From: CAZJAT01 sp964544145
GTDB taxonomy: Bacteria > Hydrothermota > 32-111
Reading direction: 5' to 3'
Assembly (NCBI GenBank): GCA_964544145.1
Contig: CAZJAT010000013.1
Coordinates: forward strand, 1 to 54,617
Length of the DNA: 54,617 nucleotides
Part shown: positions 24,184-31,537 of the stretch, in pieces
How positions within the stretch are numbered: the stretch's first letter is position 1
How the letters are laid out: each line of letters starts with the position of its first letter
Notes under the pieces: model-generated
Seen by the model: only the letters and a program-made list of their open reading frames with translations
Told to the model about the DNA's origin: nothing
Databases searched by the model: none
Translations under genes and position numbers: made by a program

Positions 24184-25887
24184 ATGCCTCTTGCGACCGG
24201 TCTTGCAGTATTGATGCTGTTTATGGAATTTGGTCTGGCTCATACATTTATTGTAAAGGTTATTATAAATATAATTGATTTCTCACTGCTCTTTCTTTTC
24301 GCATTTGAGATTGTATTGAAATTCATTGGCCAAAGGAATGTGCTCGTATTTGTCAGACAGTACTGGTTTGACATTCTGTTTTTTATAGTGTTCACCATTC
24401 TATTTATTATGAGCAAATATACTATTTTCCAAATTGAAAAGGGAGGAGTGAGCATATCGGGAAAGCTTATTCTTGCTAGGAATATATTTGTAATACTGAA
24501 GATTATCACAAGAATAAATAAACTCAATTATCTGATAAATAAATTTACTAAAAATCCTGCACAGACAATGATATTGAGTTTCTTTTTCCTTATTGTTGCT
24601 GGAGCCCTGCTCCTCATATTACCCTATTCGGTAAATCCTGATATGAAGATAAACATAATGGATTCGTTCTTTACATCTGTTTCTGCAGTATGCGTTACAG
24701 GCCTTATAACAGTTGATACGCAGACAGTTTTTTCAATATTCGGAAAAACAGTAATAATGATTCTGATACAGGCAGGGGGCCTCGGCATTCTGCTTTTCGG
24801 ATATCTCACTGCATTTATCATGAAAAAGAAAGTCAGTCTTGAGGATAAAATGGCAGTTAAATATGTTGTTAATGCTGAAAATATGCAGACAATAGAAAAA
24901 ACTGTAATTAAAATACTGACATTTACCTTTGCAATTGAGTTTATTGGAATGCTAATGCTGCTGCCGGTATTCAGGCAGGCGCAGAATAATGTGCCATTTA
25001 TTTTTAATGCTCTATTTCATTCTGTTTCTGCATTCTGCAATGCTGGGTTTGCATTGTTCTCCAATAGTTTTGAGTCCTTCAAATCAGTGCTGCTGCTTAA
25101 TATTACAATTATCATGCTGATTGTACTGGGGGGGCTCGGATTTTCTGTCATGGATAATCTCTTTTCTGTTCTAAGGGACAGGATATTAAGAAGATTTAAA
25201 AAATCTAGTATTATTGCGGAAAAGCTGACACTTAATTCAAAGATTGTGCTTATAATGACCTTTTCACTGATAATAATAGGCACATTTCTGATATATGGTT
25301 TTGAACATGGGAGGTCACTTGCCGGGCTGCATATTGAAACATCTTATATAACAGCATTTTTCCAATCAGTTACCCTGAGAACAGCAGGATTCAATTCTAC
25401 AGGTATTGGTGTTATGTCCACGCCTGTTCTTATTATAATGATGGTATTTATGTTTATCGGGGGTGGTTCCGGTTCAACAGCAGGAGGAGTTAAGGTTAAT
25501 ACAGTAGCAGTGATAATCGGTTATATTAAATCACTATTGAACAGTTCTGATGATACTGTAATGTTCAAGGAATTTATAAATCGTTCCATTGTTCTCCGCG
25601 CATTTACAATCGTTATAATAGGTATCATTATCATAATTGCTGCATTTTTTTCACTCAGTATTACGGAATCCTTTTCATCAAGGGATATAATATTTGAGGT
25701 TATCTCAGCATTTGGTACAGTCGGTCTGACCACAGGGATAACGGGGCAATTATCACCCGCAGGTAAATTTATTATTATGCTTACAATGTTTGCAGGCCGT
25801 CTGGGTTTTCTAACAATAATAGCAGCCCTGACAAAAGCATCGCCTGTAAAAGTGAAATATCCATCAGGATATATTAATATAGGATAA
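24184..25887 (+). CDS. trkH: TrkH-type potassium transporter subunit with voltage-sensor-like N-terminus
   Basis: Inner-membrane K+ channel subunit of the Trk/Ktr family. Four selectivity-filter P-loops are visible: V-C-V-T-G-L-I near 178, F-C-N-A-G-F-A near 285, L-R-T-A-G-F-N near 400 and F-G-T-V-G-L-T near 515. The first ~130 residues are extra to the core: S2-like F-E-I-V-L-K-F (41-47), S3-like Y-W-F-D-I-L-F-F (60-67) and S4-like helix with R99, K106, R110, K113 recall a voltage-sensor module. Start choice is hard: ATG 24184 has no ribosome site, whereas GGAG at 24145-24148 is 5 nt ahead of an in-frame ATA (24154) and 11 nt ahead of ATT (24160), so the protein may begin 8-10 residues earlier on a rare codon. 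trkA follows by 13 nt. Confidence 0.9.
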   Translation: MPLATGLAVLMLFMEFGLAHTFIVKVIINIIDFSLLFLFAFEIVLKFIGQRNVLVFVRQYWFDILFFIVFTILFIMSKYTIFQIEKGGVSISGKLILARNIFVILKIITRINKLNYLINKFTKNPAQTMILSFFFLIVAGALLLILPYSVNPDMKINIMDSFFTSVSAVCVTGLITVDTQTVFSIFGKTVIMILIQAGGLGILLFGYLTAFIMKKKVSLEDKMAVKYVVNAENMQTIEKTVIKILTFTFAIEFIGMLMLLPVFRQAQNNVPFIFNALFHSVSAFCNAGFALFSNSFESFKSVLLLNITIIMLIVLGGLGFSVMDNLFSVLRDRILRRFKKSSIIAEKLTLNSKIVLIMTFSLIIIGTFLIYGFEHGRSLAGLHIETSYITAFFQSVTLRTAGFNSTGIGVMSTPVLIIMMVFMFIGGGSGSTAGGVKVNTVAVIIGYIKSLLNSSDDTVMFKEFINRSIVLRAFTIVIIGIIIIIAAFFSLSITESFSSRDIIFEVISAFGTVGLTTGITGQLSPAGKFIIMLTMFAGRLGFLTIIAALTKASPVKVKYPSGYINIG

Positions 25888-25900
25888 AACGGAGGAAATT

Positions 25901-26596
25901 ATGGCAGAAGAAAAATTATTTGCAGTATTTGGTCTGGGTACATTTGGATATGAGGTTTGCAGGGTTTTATCCGCAAAGGGTGCGAAGGTGCTGGGAATAG
26001 ATTCCAGTATTAAGATAATTGAAAAGATTAAAGATGAAATAACACAGGCAGTGAAAATAGATGCTACAAATGAGGGAGAGCTCAATACCCTTCCTCTTAA
26101 TGATATTGATATTGCAGTTGTTGCCATTGGAGAATCAATAGAATCCTCCATTATAACAACTGCATTATTAAGAAAGCTCAAAATACCATATATTGTGTCC
26201 AGGGCTGTTACTGATATTCATGCAGCAATACTGACAAGCATTGGGGCTGACAGGGTCATTAATGTAGAGATTGAACAGGGAAAGCGTGTTGCCGACTTAC
26301 TCTATAATCCGGATATACTGCAGAAAATTGATGTAAGCGGAGAAATTATTCTGGCAGACATAATCAGCTCAAAGAGTATCACGGGGCATAGGATCTCAGA
26401 GCTGGATATGAGAAACAAATTCAATGTCAATATTGTGGCAATAAAGAGAAAAAATACAGATATAGATGAATTAGGCAATCCCATACAATCGGAATTTGTT
26501 GTTGTGCCAAAGGGAAATGATATAATATTGGAAAATGATATACTAACAGTAATAGGAAGAGAAAATGATATAGATAAATTCAAGGAGTGGAAATGA
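25901..26596 (+). CDS. trkA: TrkA/KtrA-type potassium channel regulatory subunit
   Basis: A 231-residue cytoplasmic RCK protein that gates TrkH. The N-terminal Rossmann domain has the nucleotide loop G-L-G-T-F-G near residue 11 and the acidic end of strand 2 (L-G-I-D-S-S); the C-terminal TrkA_C domain spans about 140-225. A single RCK unit makes it KtrA-like rather than the double-length E. coli TrkA, so an octameric ring is expected. GGAGG precedes the ATG. It overlaps the next gene by ATGA, so trkH, trkA and the PAS protein are one operon. Confidence 0.93.
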   Translation: MAEEKLFAVFGLGTFGYEVCRVLSAKGAKVLGIDSSIKIIEKIKDEITQAVKIDATNEGELNTLPLNDIDIAVVAIGESIESSIITTALLRKLKIPYIVSRAVTDIHAAILTSIGADRVINVEIEQGKRVADLLYNPDILQKIDVSGEIILADIISSKSITGHRISELDMRNKFNVNIVAIKRKNTDIDELGNPIQSEFVVVPKGNDIILENDILTVIGRENDIDKFKEWK

Positions 26597-27360
26597 TAAA
26601 TATCAAAAAGGGTTTATTTGCTTGGATATTTGCTATCATACTGCTTCTGATAATCATAGTTAGTGCAAGCGGTTATTTTATAACTATAAATAGTGCTGAT
26701 ACTGTAAGTATGAAATATATTGCAGAGAAATTTTTATTCTTCGGTCTTATCCTTCTCACAGCTTTTATAGCTGCTTATATTATAATTATTAATTCATCAA
26801 GGAATATAATCAGGGATTTAAATAAATTGATAGACATTTTAAAAATGGGTCAATATGATATTGATGTGCAATTGAAAAAGAGAGGAGAAATTGGAGAAAA
26901 GATAAGCATTATATTAAGATATATTCTGGAATTAAATAATAAGAAAACCCTCCGAATAAGTACCCTGCATAATATTATTGAATTTATGATGACAAACTCT
27001 AATCAGATGATATTTATTACAGATATCAATGGGAAAATTATATATACAAGCAAATCTGTAAGTGAATCAATGAAAGAAACAGAACGTGAAATAACATCAA
27101 TCAGGGATATCTATAAGGATATTAATCTGGGTAATATTATTTCAGAAATATCAGCTAGCGGACAATCAGTGATTGTGGAAACAGGGACAGAAAAAATGAA
27201 GAATAATACAATGAGGGTTTTCCCTGTCTATAATGCAAAGAGAACTCTGTCAATGCTTATTATAACATCTGCCCCATTCACAATAGAGCGTATAATGAAA
27301 CAGAGCTCATGGAAGAATATATTTAAGAATCCCAGAGGGCAGAGATCCAGTAAAAATTGA
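26593..27360 (+). CDS. Two-TM membrane protein with PAS-like domain
   Basis: A 255-residue membrane protein: TM1 about 9-30, TM2 about 50-70, a linker resembling a HAMP (about 70-105), then a PAS-like domain (about 120-230: N-Q-M-I-F-I-T-D-I-N-G-K-I-I-Y-T-S-K-S-V). There is no kinase, cyclase or methyl-accepting region, so it is a sensor without a visible output. The ATG at 26593 is preferred over the GTG at 26587 because AAGGAG (26582-26587) gives proper spacing to it. Coupling to trkA suggests it senses a membrane or cytosolic signal linked to K+ uptake; this is inference. Confidence 0.75.
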   Translation: MINIKKGLFAWIFAIILLLIIIVSASGYFITINSADTVSMKYIAEKFLFFGLILLTAFIAAYIIIINSSRNIIRDLNKLIDILKMGQYDIDVQLKKRGEIGEKISIILRYILELNNKKTLRISTLHNIIEFMMTNSNQMIFITDINGKIIYTSKSVSESMKETEREITSIRDIYKDINLGNIISEISASGQSVIVETGTEKMKNNTMRVFPVYNAKRTLSMLIITSAPFTIERIMKQSSWKNIFKNPRGQRSSKN

Positions 27361-27418
27361 ATATATGTAAATCCAACATATTACCTGTTTTCATATAGTT
27401 ATTATAATTGGAATAGTG

Positions 27419-27440
27419 AGGGGACAGTATCCTGTCCCCT
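27419..27440. terminator. Hairpin between convergent genes (terminator candidate)
   Basis: AGGGGACAG (27419-27427) pairs perfectly with CTGTCCCCT (27432-27440), 4-nt loop. It sits between two convergent genes, the place of a bidirectional terminator, but neither side has a strong T-tract. Confidence 0.65.
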
Positions 27441-27441
27441 A

Positions 27442-28599
27442 TCAGAATATTTTATCGCCTTTTGCTATAATCTTATTCAGCGCTTCATTGAAATAATTTG
27501 AATTATCAAGTATTTCCGGTTGTACCCTCTGTGAATAAAATTTATATGATTTTTCTATTTCATCCTTTAGTACATCCTTGATATTTGCATTGGCAAGCCC
27601 TCTTTCAACCTCTTCTTTATGATAGAGGAGAATATCCTTTGCCAGCTGTCTTGCTAGTTTGATGGAATTCTTATGATTCTTCTGAATATTATCCGGCATA
27701 TTCTTAAAATTGTCCGGTAATGTAAATCCTGCAAGTAAACTCTCAAATAAAGCGCCGCCTAATTTTTTCTTTGCATCTGCAGGTGCGGGTTTTTCCTCTG
27801 CAATGGGTTCAGACTGCGGCTCCGGTGCCTGAAATGTTTCAATCGGTGATTGAACAGGCTCAGGTTCAGCCTGCTGAGGTATGTCAAATGGTGATGGTTC
27901 CGGCTGAGATGGTGTTTCCTGTGCCGGTGCACCGAATGCGCCAAGGTCAGGTGCTTCACTGGGTGCCTGCTGAGGTATGTCAAATGGTGATGGTTCCGGC
28001 TGAGATGGTGTTTCCTGTGCCGGTGCACCGAATGCGCCAAGGTCAGGTGCTTCACTGGGTGCCTGCTGAGGTATGTCAAATGGTGATGGTTCCGGCTGAG
28101 ATGGTGTTTCCTGTGCCGGTGCACCGAATGCGCCAAGGTCAGGTGCTTCGCTGGGTGCCTGCTGAGGTGTGTCGAATGCATTGGTTTCCCCTGAAGCATT
28201 ATTCATCATAGAACTCAATTCATCAGCAGTATCATTATTATTTACAGTTTGACCCAGATTGCCCAAGGCTCCCAATTCAGCATTCGGCTGTGTTTCATCT
28301 GCAGGCATATCAAATGAATGATCAATAACAGGTGCAGCTTGAGGAGCCGGCTCTGGTGCAGGCTGATATGTTTCACTGACTGGCGGAGGTGTCTGCATCT
28401 GTGGTTCCGGTTCCTGTACAGGTGCAGAGACCTGTTGTGGTATATCCTCTTCAATAGGGGACATCGGTATCTCTATAGGCTCAACATATATACCAAATAT
28501 ATTACTGCAATTGGGACAACGGATAGGAGCTCCTCCAATAGGAATATATGCATCTTCAACCTGATATTTTCTGTGACACTTTGGACATTCGACCTTCAT
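27442..28599 (-). CDS. Zinc-ribbon (MJ0042-type) protein with proline-rich repeat linker
   Basis: A 385-residue protein in three parts. Residues 1-40 form a zinc ribbon with two pairs, C5xxC8 (V-E-C-P-K-C-H-R-K-Y) and C28xxC31 (I-R-C-P-N-C-S-N), of the MJ0042/zinc-ribbon_5 type. Residues ~45-285 are a Pro/Gln/Glu/Ala-rich disordered linker with three near-identical 32-residue units (F-D-I-P-Q-Q-A-P-S-E-A-P-D-L-G-A ...). Residues ~290-385 are a helical domain (L-A-R-Q-L-A-K-D-I-L-L-Y-H-K-E-E-V-E-R) of unknown function. Similar layouts, a zinc ribbon ahead of a long linker, occur in several lineages with no proven role. No membrane segment. AAGGAG precedes the ATG. Confidence 0.8.
   Translation of the reverse strand: MKVECPKCHRKYQVEDAYIPIGGAPIRCPNCSNIFGIYVEPIEIPMSPIEEDIPQQVSAPVQEPEPQMQTPPPVSETYQPAPEPAPQAAPVIDHSFDMPADETQPNAELGALGNLGQTVNNNDTADELSSMMNNASGETNAFDTPQQAPSEAPDLGAFGAPAQETPSQPEPSPFDIPQQAPSEAPDLGAFGAPAQETPSQPEPSPFDIPQQAPSEAPDLGAFGAPAQETPSQPEPSPFDIPQQAEPEPVQSPIETFQAPEPQSEPIAEEKPAPADAKKKLGGALFESLLAGFTLPDNFKNMPDNIQKNHKNSIKLARQLAKDILLYHKEEVERGLANANIKDVLKDEIEKSYKFYSQRVQPEILDNSNYFNEALNKIIAKGDKIF
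27870..28157. repeat. Three tandem 96-bp repeats (32-codon units)
   Basis: Units begin at 27870, 27966 and 28062, each 96 bp and nearly identical, with a partial fourth at 28158. Identity is at nucleotide level, not just protein level, so the array is recent or kept uniform by recombination. Because 96 is divisible by 3 and the unit lacks stops in other frames, it also creates long spurious frames on both strands. Confidence 0.95.
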
Positions 28600-28628
28600 C
28601 CAATCTCCTTGTTTATATTTAAAGTATT

Positions 28629-28656
28629 ATTATAATAAAAATAAATATAATTTCAA
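28629..28656 (-). promoter_or_regulatory. Promoter of the zinc-ribbon protein gene
   Basis: Minus strand TTGAAA (complement of 28651-28656), 16-nt spacer, TATAAT (complement of 28629-28634), about 30 nt ahead of the start codon. Confidence 0.65.
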
Positions 28657-28686
28657 GTAAGAAATGAAAAAACTTCATGTTGGCAC

Positions 28687-28715
28687 TTGACTGACCAGTC
28701 AGTTTTGACTATATT
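28687..28715 (+). promoter_or_regulatory. Promoter and TetR operator of the efflux operon
   Basis: TTGACT (28687-28692), 17-nt spacer, TATATT (28710-28715). The inverted repeat ACTGAC-CA-GTCAGT (28690-28703) overlaps the -35 box. The GACTGACCAGTCAGT type of palindrome is common for TetR/AcrR efflux repressors, so the next gene probably represses its own operon here. Confidence 0.8.
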
Positions 28716-28735
28716 AAAGACATCAAGGAGAATTA

Positions 28736-29320
28736 ATGACAAAAAAAACCAAGATCATTCATTCAACATTAAAGATAATAGCAGAAAAGGGGTTTGAAAA
28801 CAGCACATTGGAAGAGATATCCAGGGATGCCGGTGTGGGCAAGGGAACCCTGTATCTGTATTTCAGGGATAAGGATGATTTGTATTTATCCAGTATTAAT
28901 TATCTGATGAATCAATGGGGTGAAGAAGCAGGCAATATAGTGAAAATGAATACAGATCCTGTCAGCAAGATTGAAGAATATCTTAATAGAACTGTTAATG
29001 TGATACTTAATAATAAAACCTTTGCCAAGATAGCATTCAGGGAAATACCGAATTATATGTTAAAGGCAAAACAGTGTAATATTGAAATGCCCATAAAGAT
29101 GTATTCCATGAGAAGTTCGCATTTAGTTGAGATTATTGAACAGGGCAAGAAGGAGAATTATTTCAAGAATGTGGATTCAGAGATAGCTGCAAGTATCATT
29201 ATCGGTGCAATGAATACATTTATTATGAGATATGTTATATTTTCTGAAGAATATAATATTGAAAAATATAAGACATTCAAATGTTTTATTATTGATATGT
29301 TAAAAAAGGAGGTACAGTGA
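28736..29320 (+). CDS. TetR/AcrR-family repressor of the efflux operon
   Basis: A 194-residue regulator. The N-terminal TetR DNA-binding domain covers about 5-52 (I-A-E-K-G-F-E-N-S-T-L-E-E-I-S-R-D-A-G-V-G and K-G-T-L-Y-L-Y-F-R-D-K-D), followed by a helical ligand-binding domain. It heads an operon with TolC-like, membrane-fusion and RND pump genes and is preceded by a matching palindrome, so it is very likely the local, ligand-relieved repressor. AAGGAG lies 6 nt before the ATG. The TolC gene starts inside its stop codon (GTGA). Confidence 0.93.
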   Translation: MTKKTKIIHSTLKIIAEKGFENSTLEEISRDAGVGKGTLYLYFRDKDDLYLSSINYLMNQWGEEAGNIVKMNTDPVSKIEEYLNRTVNVILNNKTFAKIAFREIPNYMLKAKQCNIEMPIKMYSMRSSHLVEIIEQGKKENYFKNVDSEIAASIIIGAMNTFIMRYVIFSEEYNIEKYKTFKCFIIDMLKKEVQ

Positions 29321-30657
29321 AAATAAGGATCATTATTGCATTACTGATTTTACTTACAATGAATGTATATGCAATTAACATTAATGAGGCAATTAATTAT
29401 GCAGAGGAAAATTCTGCAATGATAAAGATTGCATATGAAAATGTGAAGATTGCCGGTATTGAGAAAAAACAGGCAATTTCAAATTTTCTTCCTACAGCCT
29501 CATTTTCAGCTTCATATACAAAACTTGACTCTGTTCCATCCATGCAGTTCCCCAGCCCTTTGGGAGGGGTCATGACAGTAGATCTTGCAGTAGCTGACAA
29601 TTACTCTGCAGGCATCAATATGGGACAGCCCATTTTTATGGGAGGTAAACTTATTACTGCTTATCAGATTTCATCCATTCAGGAAGTCAATGCAAGAATT
29701 GAGTATGAAAAGAGTGTTGCAGATATCAAAATGGCAGTCATTCAGATGTATCTGACAGGATTGTTGATGGATGAATTGTATGATATGAATATTGTTCTGC
29801 TTAATGCAGGCAGGGAACATTTTGAAAATACTCAGTCAAGATACTCATTAGGCAGTGCAAGTAAATTGGAATTACTTTCTGCAGAAATGTCATATAAACA
29901 GCTTGAGCCCAAAATCAAGGAATTAATAAATCAAAAACAGAATATTATTTCTTCTCTGAAACTTATTATGGGAATGAAGAGTGATGAGGAGATTGATCTT
30001 GAAGGGGATATAAAATCCATACTGGACTCACTGATGGTGCAGAATAATCTGGATTTACAGAAAAAAGGTGAATTAACGGATAGAAGCATTGATGAAAATA
30101 AGGATTTGAAAATGGCAAGAAATGCTGTAAGTATTGTTTCAAAGGCCTATTCAATAGCCAAATATAATTTTCTGCCTAATATAGTACTATTCGGCAATTA
30201 TCAATATGCAAATAAGGTGAACCAGACAAATGATTCGCTGGTTATGTTTAATGACACATTTTATTTTTATGATTCATTCACCTGGGGTTTGTCTGTTTCC
30301 TTTGATATATTCAATGGAGGCAAACGAGTGCTGGATGTTATCAAGGCAGGTCATCAGTACAAGCAGATGAATATGCTCTATGCCAATCAGATTAAGCAGA
30401 CAAAGATTGATATTGAGAAAATAATCAATAATTATGAGATAGCAGCATTGAATGCAGAAACATTTACATATACATTAACTTTGGCTGAAGAGGCATATAA
30501 TATGGCTCAAACGCAATATTCACAGGGTATTATAAGCAATAGTGATTATACAGATGCAGAGAGCAATTTTGTTTCTGCTCATCTTGGCTATTCGCAGAAT
30601 CTGTATAATCAGCTGATTAATTATTATTCATTATTGAATGCATTGGGCATTCTCTAA
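29317..30657 (+). CDS. TolC-family outer-membrane efflux channel
   Basis: A 446-residue outer-membrane factor forming the exit duct of a tripartite efflux pump. Signal peptide at 1-19 (MKIRIIIALLILLTMNVYA), then the two-fold repeated TolC layout of long amphipathic helices and short strands; the halves are seen in A-E-E-N-S-A-M-I-K-I-A-Y-E-N-V-K-I-A-G and again near A-R-N-A-V-S-I-V-S-K-A-Y-S-I-A-K-Y-N-F-L-P-N. It starts with GTG overlapping the TetR stop codon, with AAGGAGGT 4 nt before, so translation is coupled. The fusion protein gene follows by 9 nt. Confidence 0.92.
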   Translation: MKIRIIIALLILLTMNVYAININEAINYAEENSAMIKIAYENVKIAGIEKKQAISNFLPTASFSASYTKLDSVPSMQFPSPLGGVMTVDLAVADNYSAGINMGQPIFMGGKLITAYQISSIQEVNARIEYEKSVADIKMAVIQMYLTGLLMDELYDMNIVLLNAGREHFENTQSRYSLGSASKLELLSAEMSYKQLEPKIKELINQKQNIISSLKLIMGMKSDEEIDLEGDIKSILDSLMVQNNLDLQKKGELTDRSIDENKDLKMARNAVSIVSKAYSIAKYNFLPNIVLFGNYQYANKVNQTNDSLVMFNDTFYFYDSFTWGLSVSFDIFNGGKRVLDVIKAGHQYKQMNMLYANQIKQTKIDIEKIINNYEIAALNAETFTYTLTLAEEAYNMAQTQYSQGIISNSDYTDAESNFVSAHLGYSQNLYNQLINYYSLLNALGIL

Positions 30658-30666
30658 GGAGGCATT

Positions 30667-31530
30667 ATGAAAAAATATATTATACTCATTCTTATAATTG
30701 TTATTATAGGTGCAGCAATACTGGTGAGTAGAGGACGAACAGAAAAGGTGGAGAGAAAAGAATATGTCCGTCTCGTTGGTTTTGAATGTATTGAAAAGGG
30801 TGATGTAATTCTGAAAAAGCAGTTCTTCGGAATTGTAAAAGGACAAAAACAAACAGAAATATATCCTGATGTTCCCGGAAAATTTATCAAATATAATGTT
30901 AATGAGGGGGATTATGTAAAAAAGGATCAGATTATTGCTGAGGTTGACAGATCTATTCCGGGTATGACATATGAAACCTCAAAGATAAAAGCACCTATTG
31001 ATGGTGTTATTTATGATCTGATATTTGTCAAAGGACAGCCTGTTTTACCGCAAATGCCTGTTGCAAATATCTCAGATCCATCAGTGCTGACTGCAAGGGT
31101 CAATGTATCAAAGGATATTCTGGATGATTTAGAGAATTGTATAGGCGCAGAGGTTTTTATTAATAATAAAAAGTACAATGCAAAAGTCATAAGACGTTCA
31201 TATCTCCCCAATAATATGACAGGGCTTGGTACAGTTGATGTTAAAATTGAAAATGGAAGCAAGATACTCATTAACAGTGCAGCAAAGGTTAATCTCTTTG
31301 TAGGTCTTTCAAAGGATGTTTTTCGCGTTCCGTTTGAGGCCTATCATACATCAGATAATGAGGCATATATCTATTTGATGAACAATGGTATTGTTAAAAA
31401 GATGGTTATTGAAACAGGTCTTATAGGCAATGAATTTGTTGAGATAATCAATTCAGTGGAAGAGGGTGACAGTGTTATCACCATTGGTTCATCATTTGTC
31501 CGTGATGGGCAGAAAGTCAGGATAAAGTGA
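30667..31530 (+). CDS. RND efflux membrane-fusion (periplasmic adaptor) protein
   Basis: A 287-residue periplasmic adaptor linking the inner-membrane pump to the TolC duct. One N-terminal TM anchor (about 3-20), a biotinyl-lipoyl-like domain (V-P-G-K-F-I-K-Y-N-V-N-E-G-D-Y-V-K-K-D-Q-I near 65-85, closing with K-A-P-I-D-G-V-I-Y near 113), then beta-barrel and membrane-proximal domains. It is short: the long alpha-hairpin between the two lipoyl halves is nearly absent, as in compact adaptors of some RND systems. AAGGAGG precedes the ATG. The pump gene follows by 7 nt. Confidence 0.92.
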   Translation: MKKYIILILIIVIIGAAILVSRGRTEKVERKEYVRLVGFECIEKGDVILKKQFFGIVKGQKQTEIYPDVPGKFIKYNVNEGDYVKKDQIIAEVDRSIPGMTYETSKIKAPIDGVIYDLIFVKGQPVLPQMPVANISDPSVLTARVNVSKDILDDLENCIGAEVFINNKKYNAKVIRRSYLPNNMTGLGTVDVKIENGSKILINSAAKVNLFVGLSKDVFRVPFEAYHTSDNEAYIYLMNNGIVKKMVIETGLIGNEFVEIINSVEEGDSVITIGSSFVRDGQKVRIK

Positions 31531-31537
31531 GGCATAT

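Noticed and set aside
27771..28211. Open frame of 146 codons on the plus strand, and another at 27759-28199 on the minus strand, through the repeat array
   Set aside because: Both are by-products of the 96-bp stop-free repeat in the zinc-ribbon gene; no ribosome site and no protein-like features.
28682..28697. Sigma54-type promoter (TGGCAC) ahead of the TetR gene
   Set aside because: The GC element expected about 10 nt after the GG is missing, and a normal sigma70-type promoter fits the spot.
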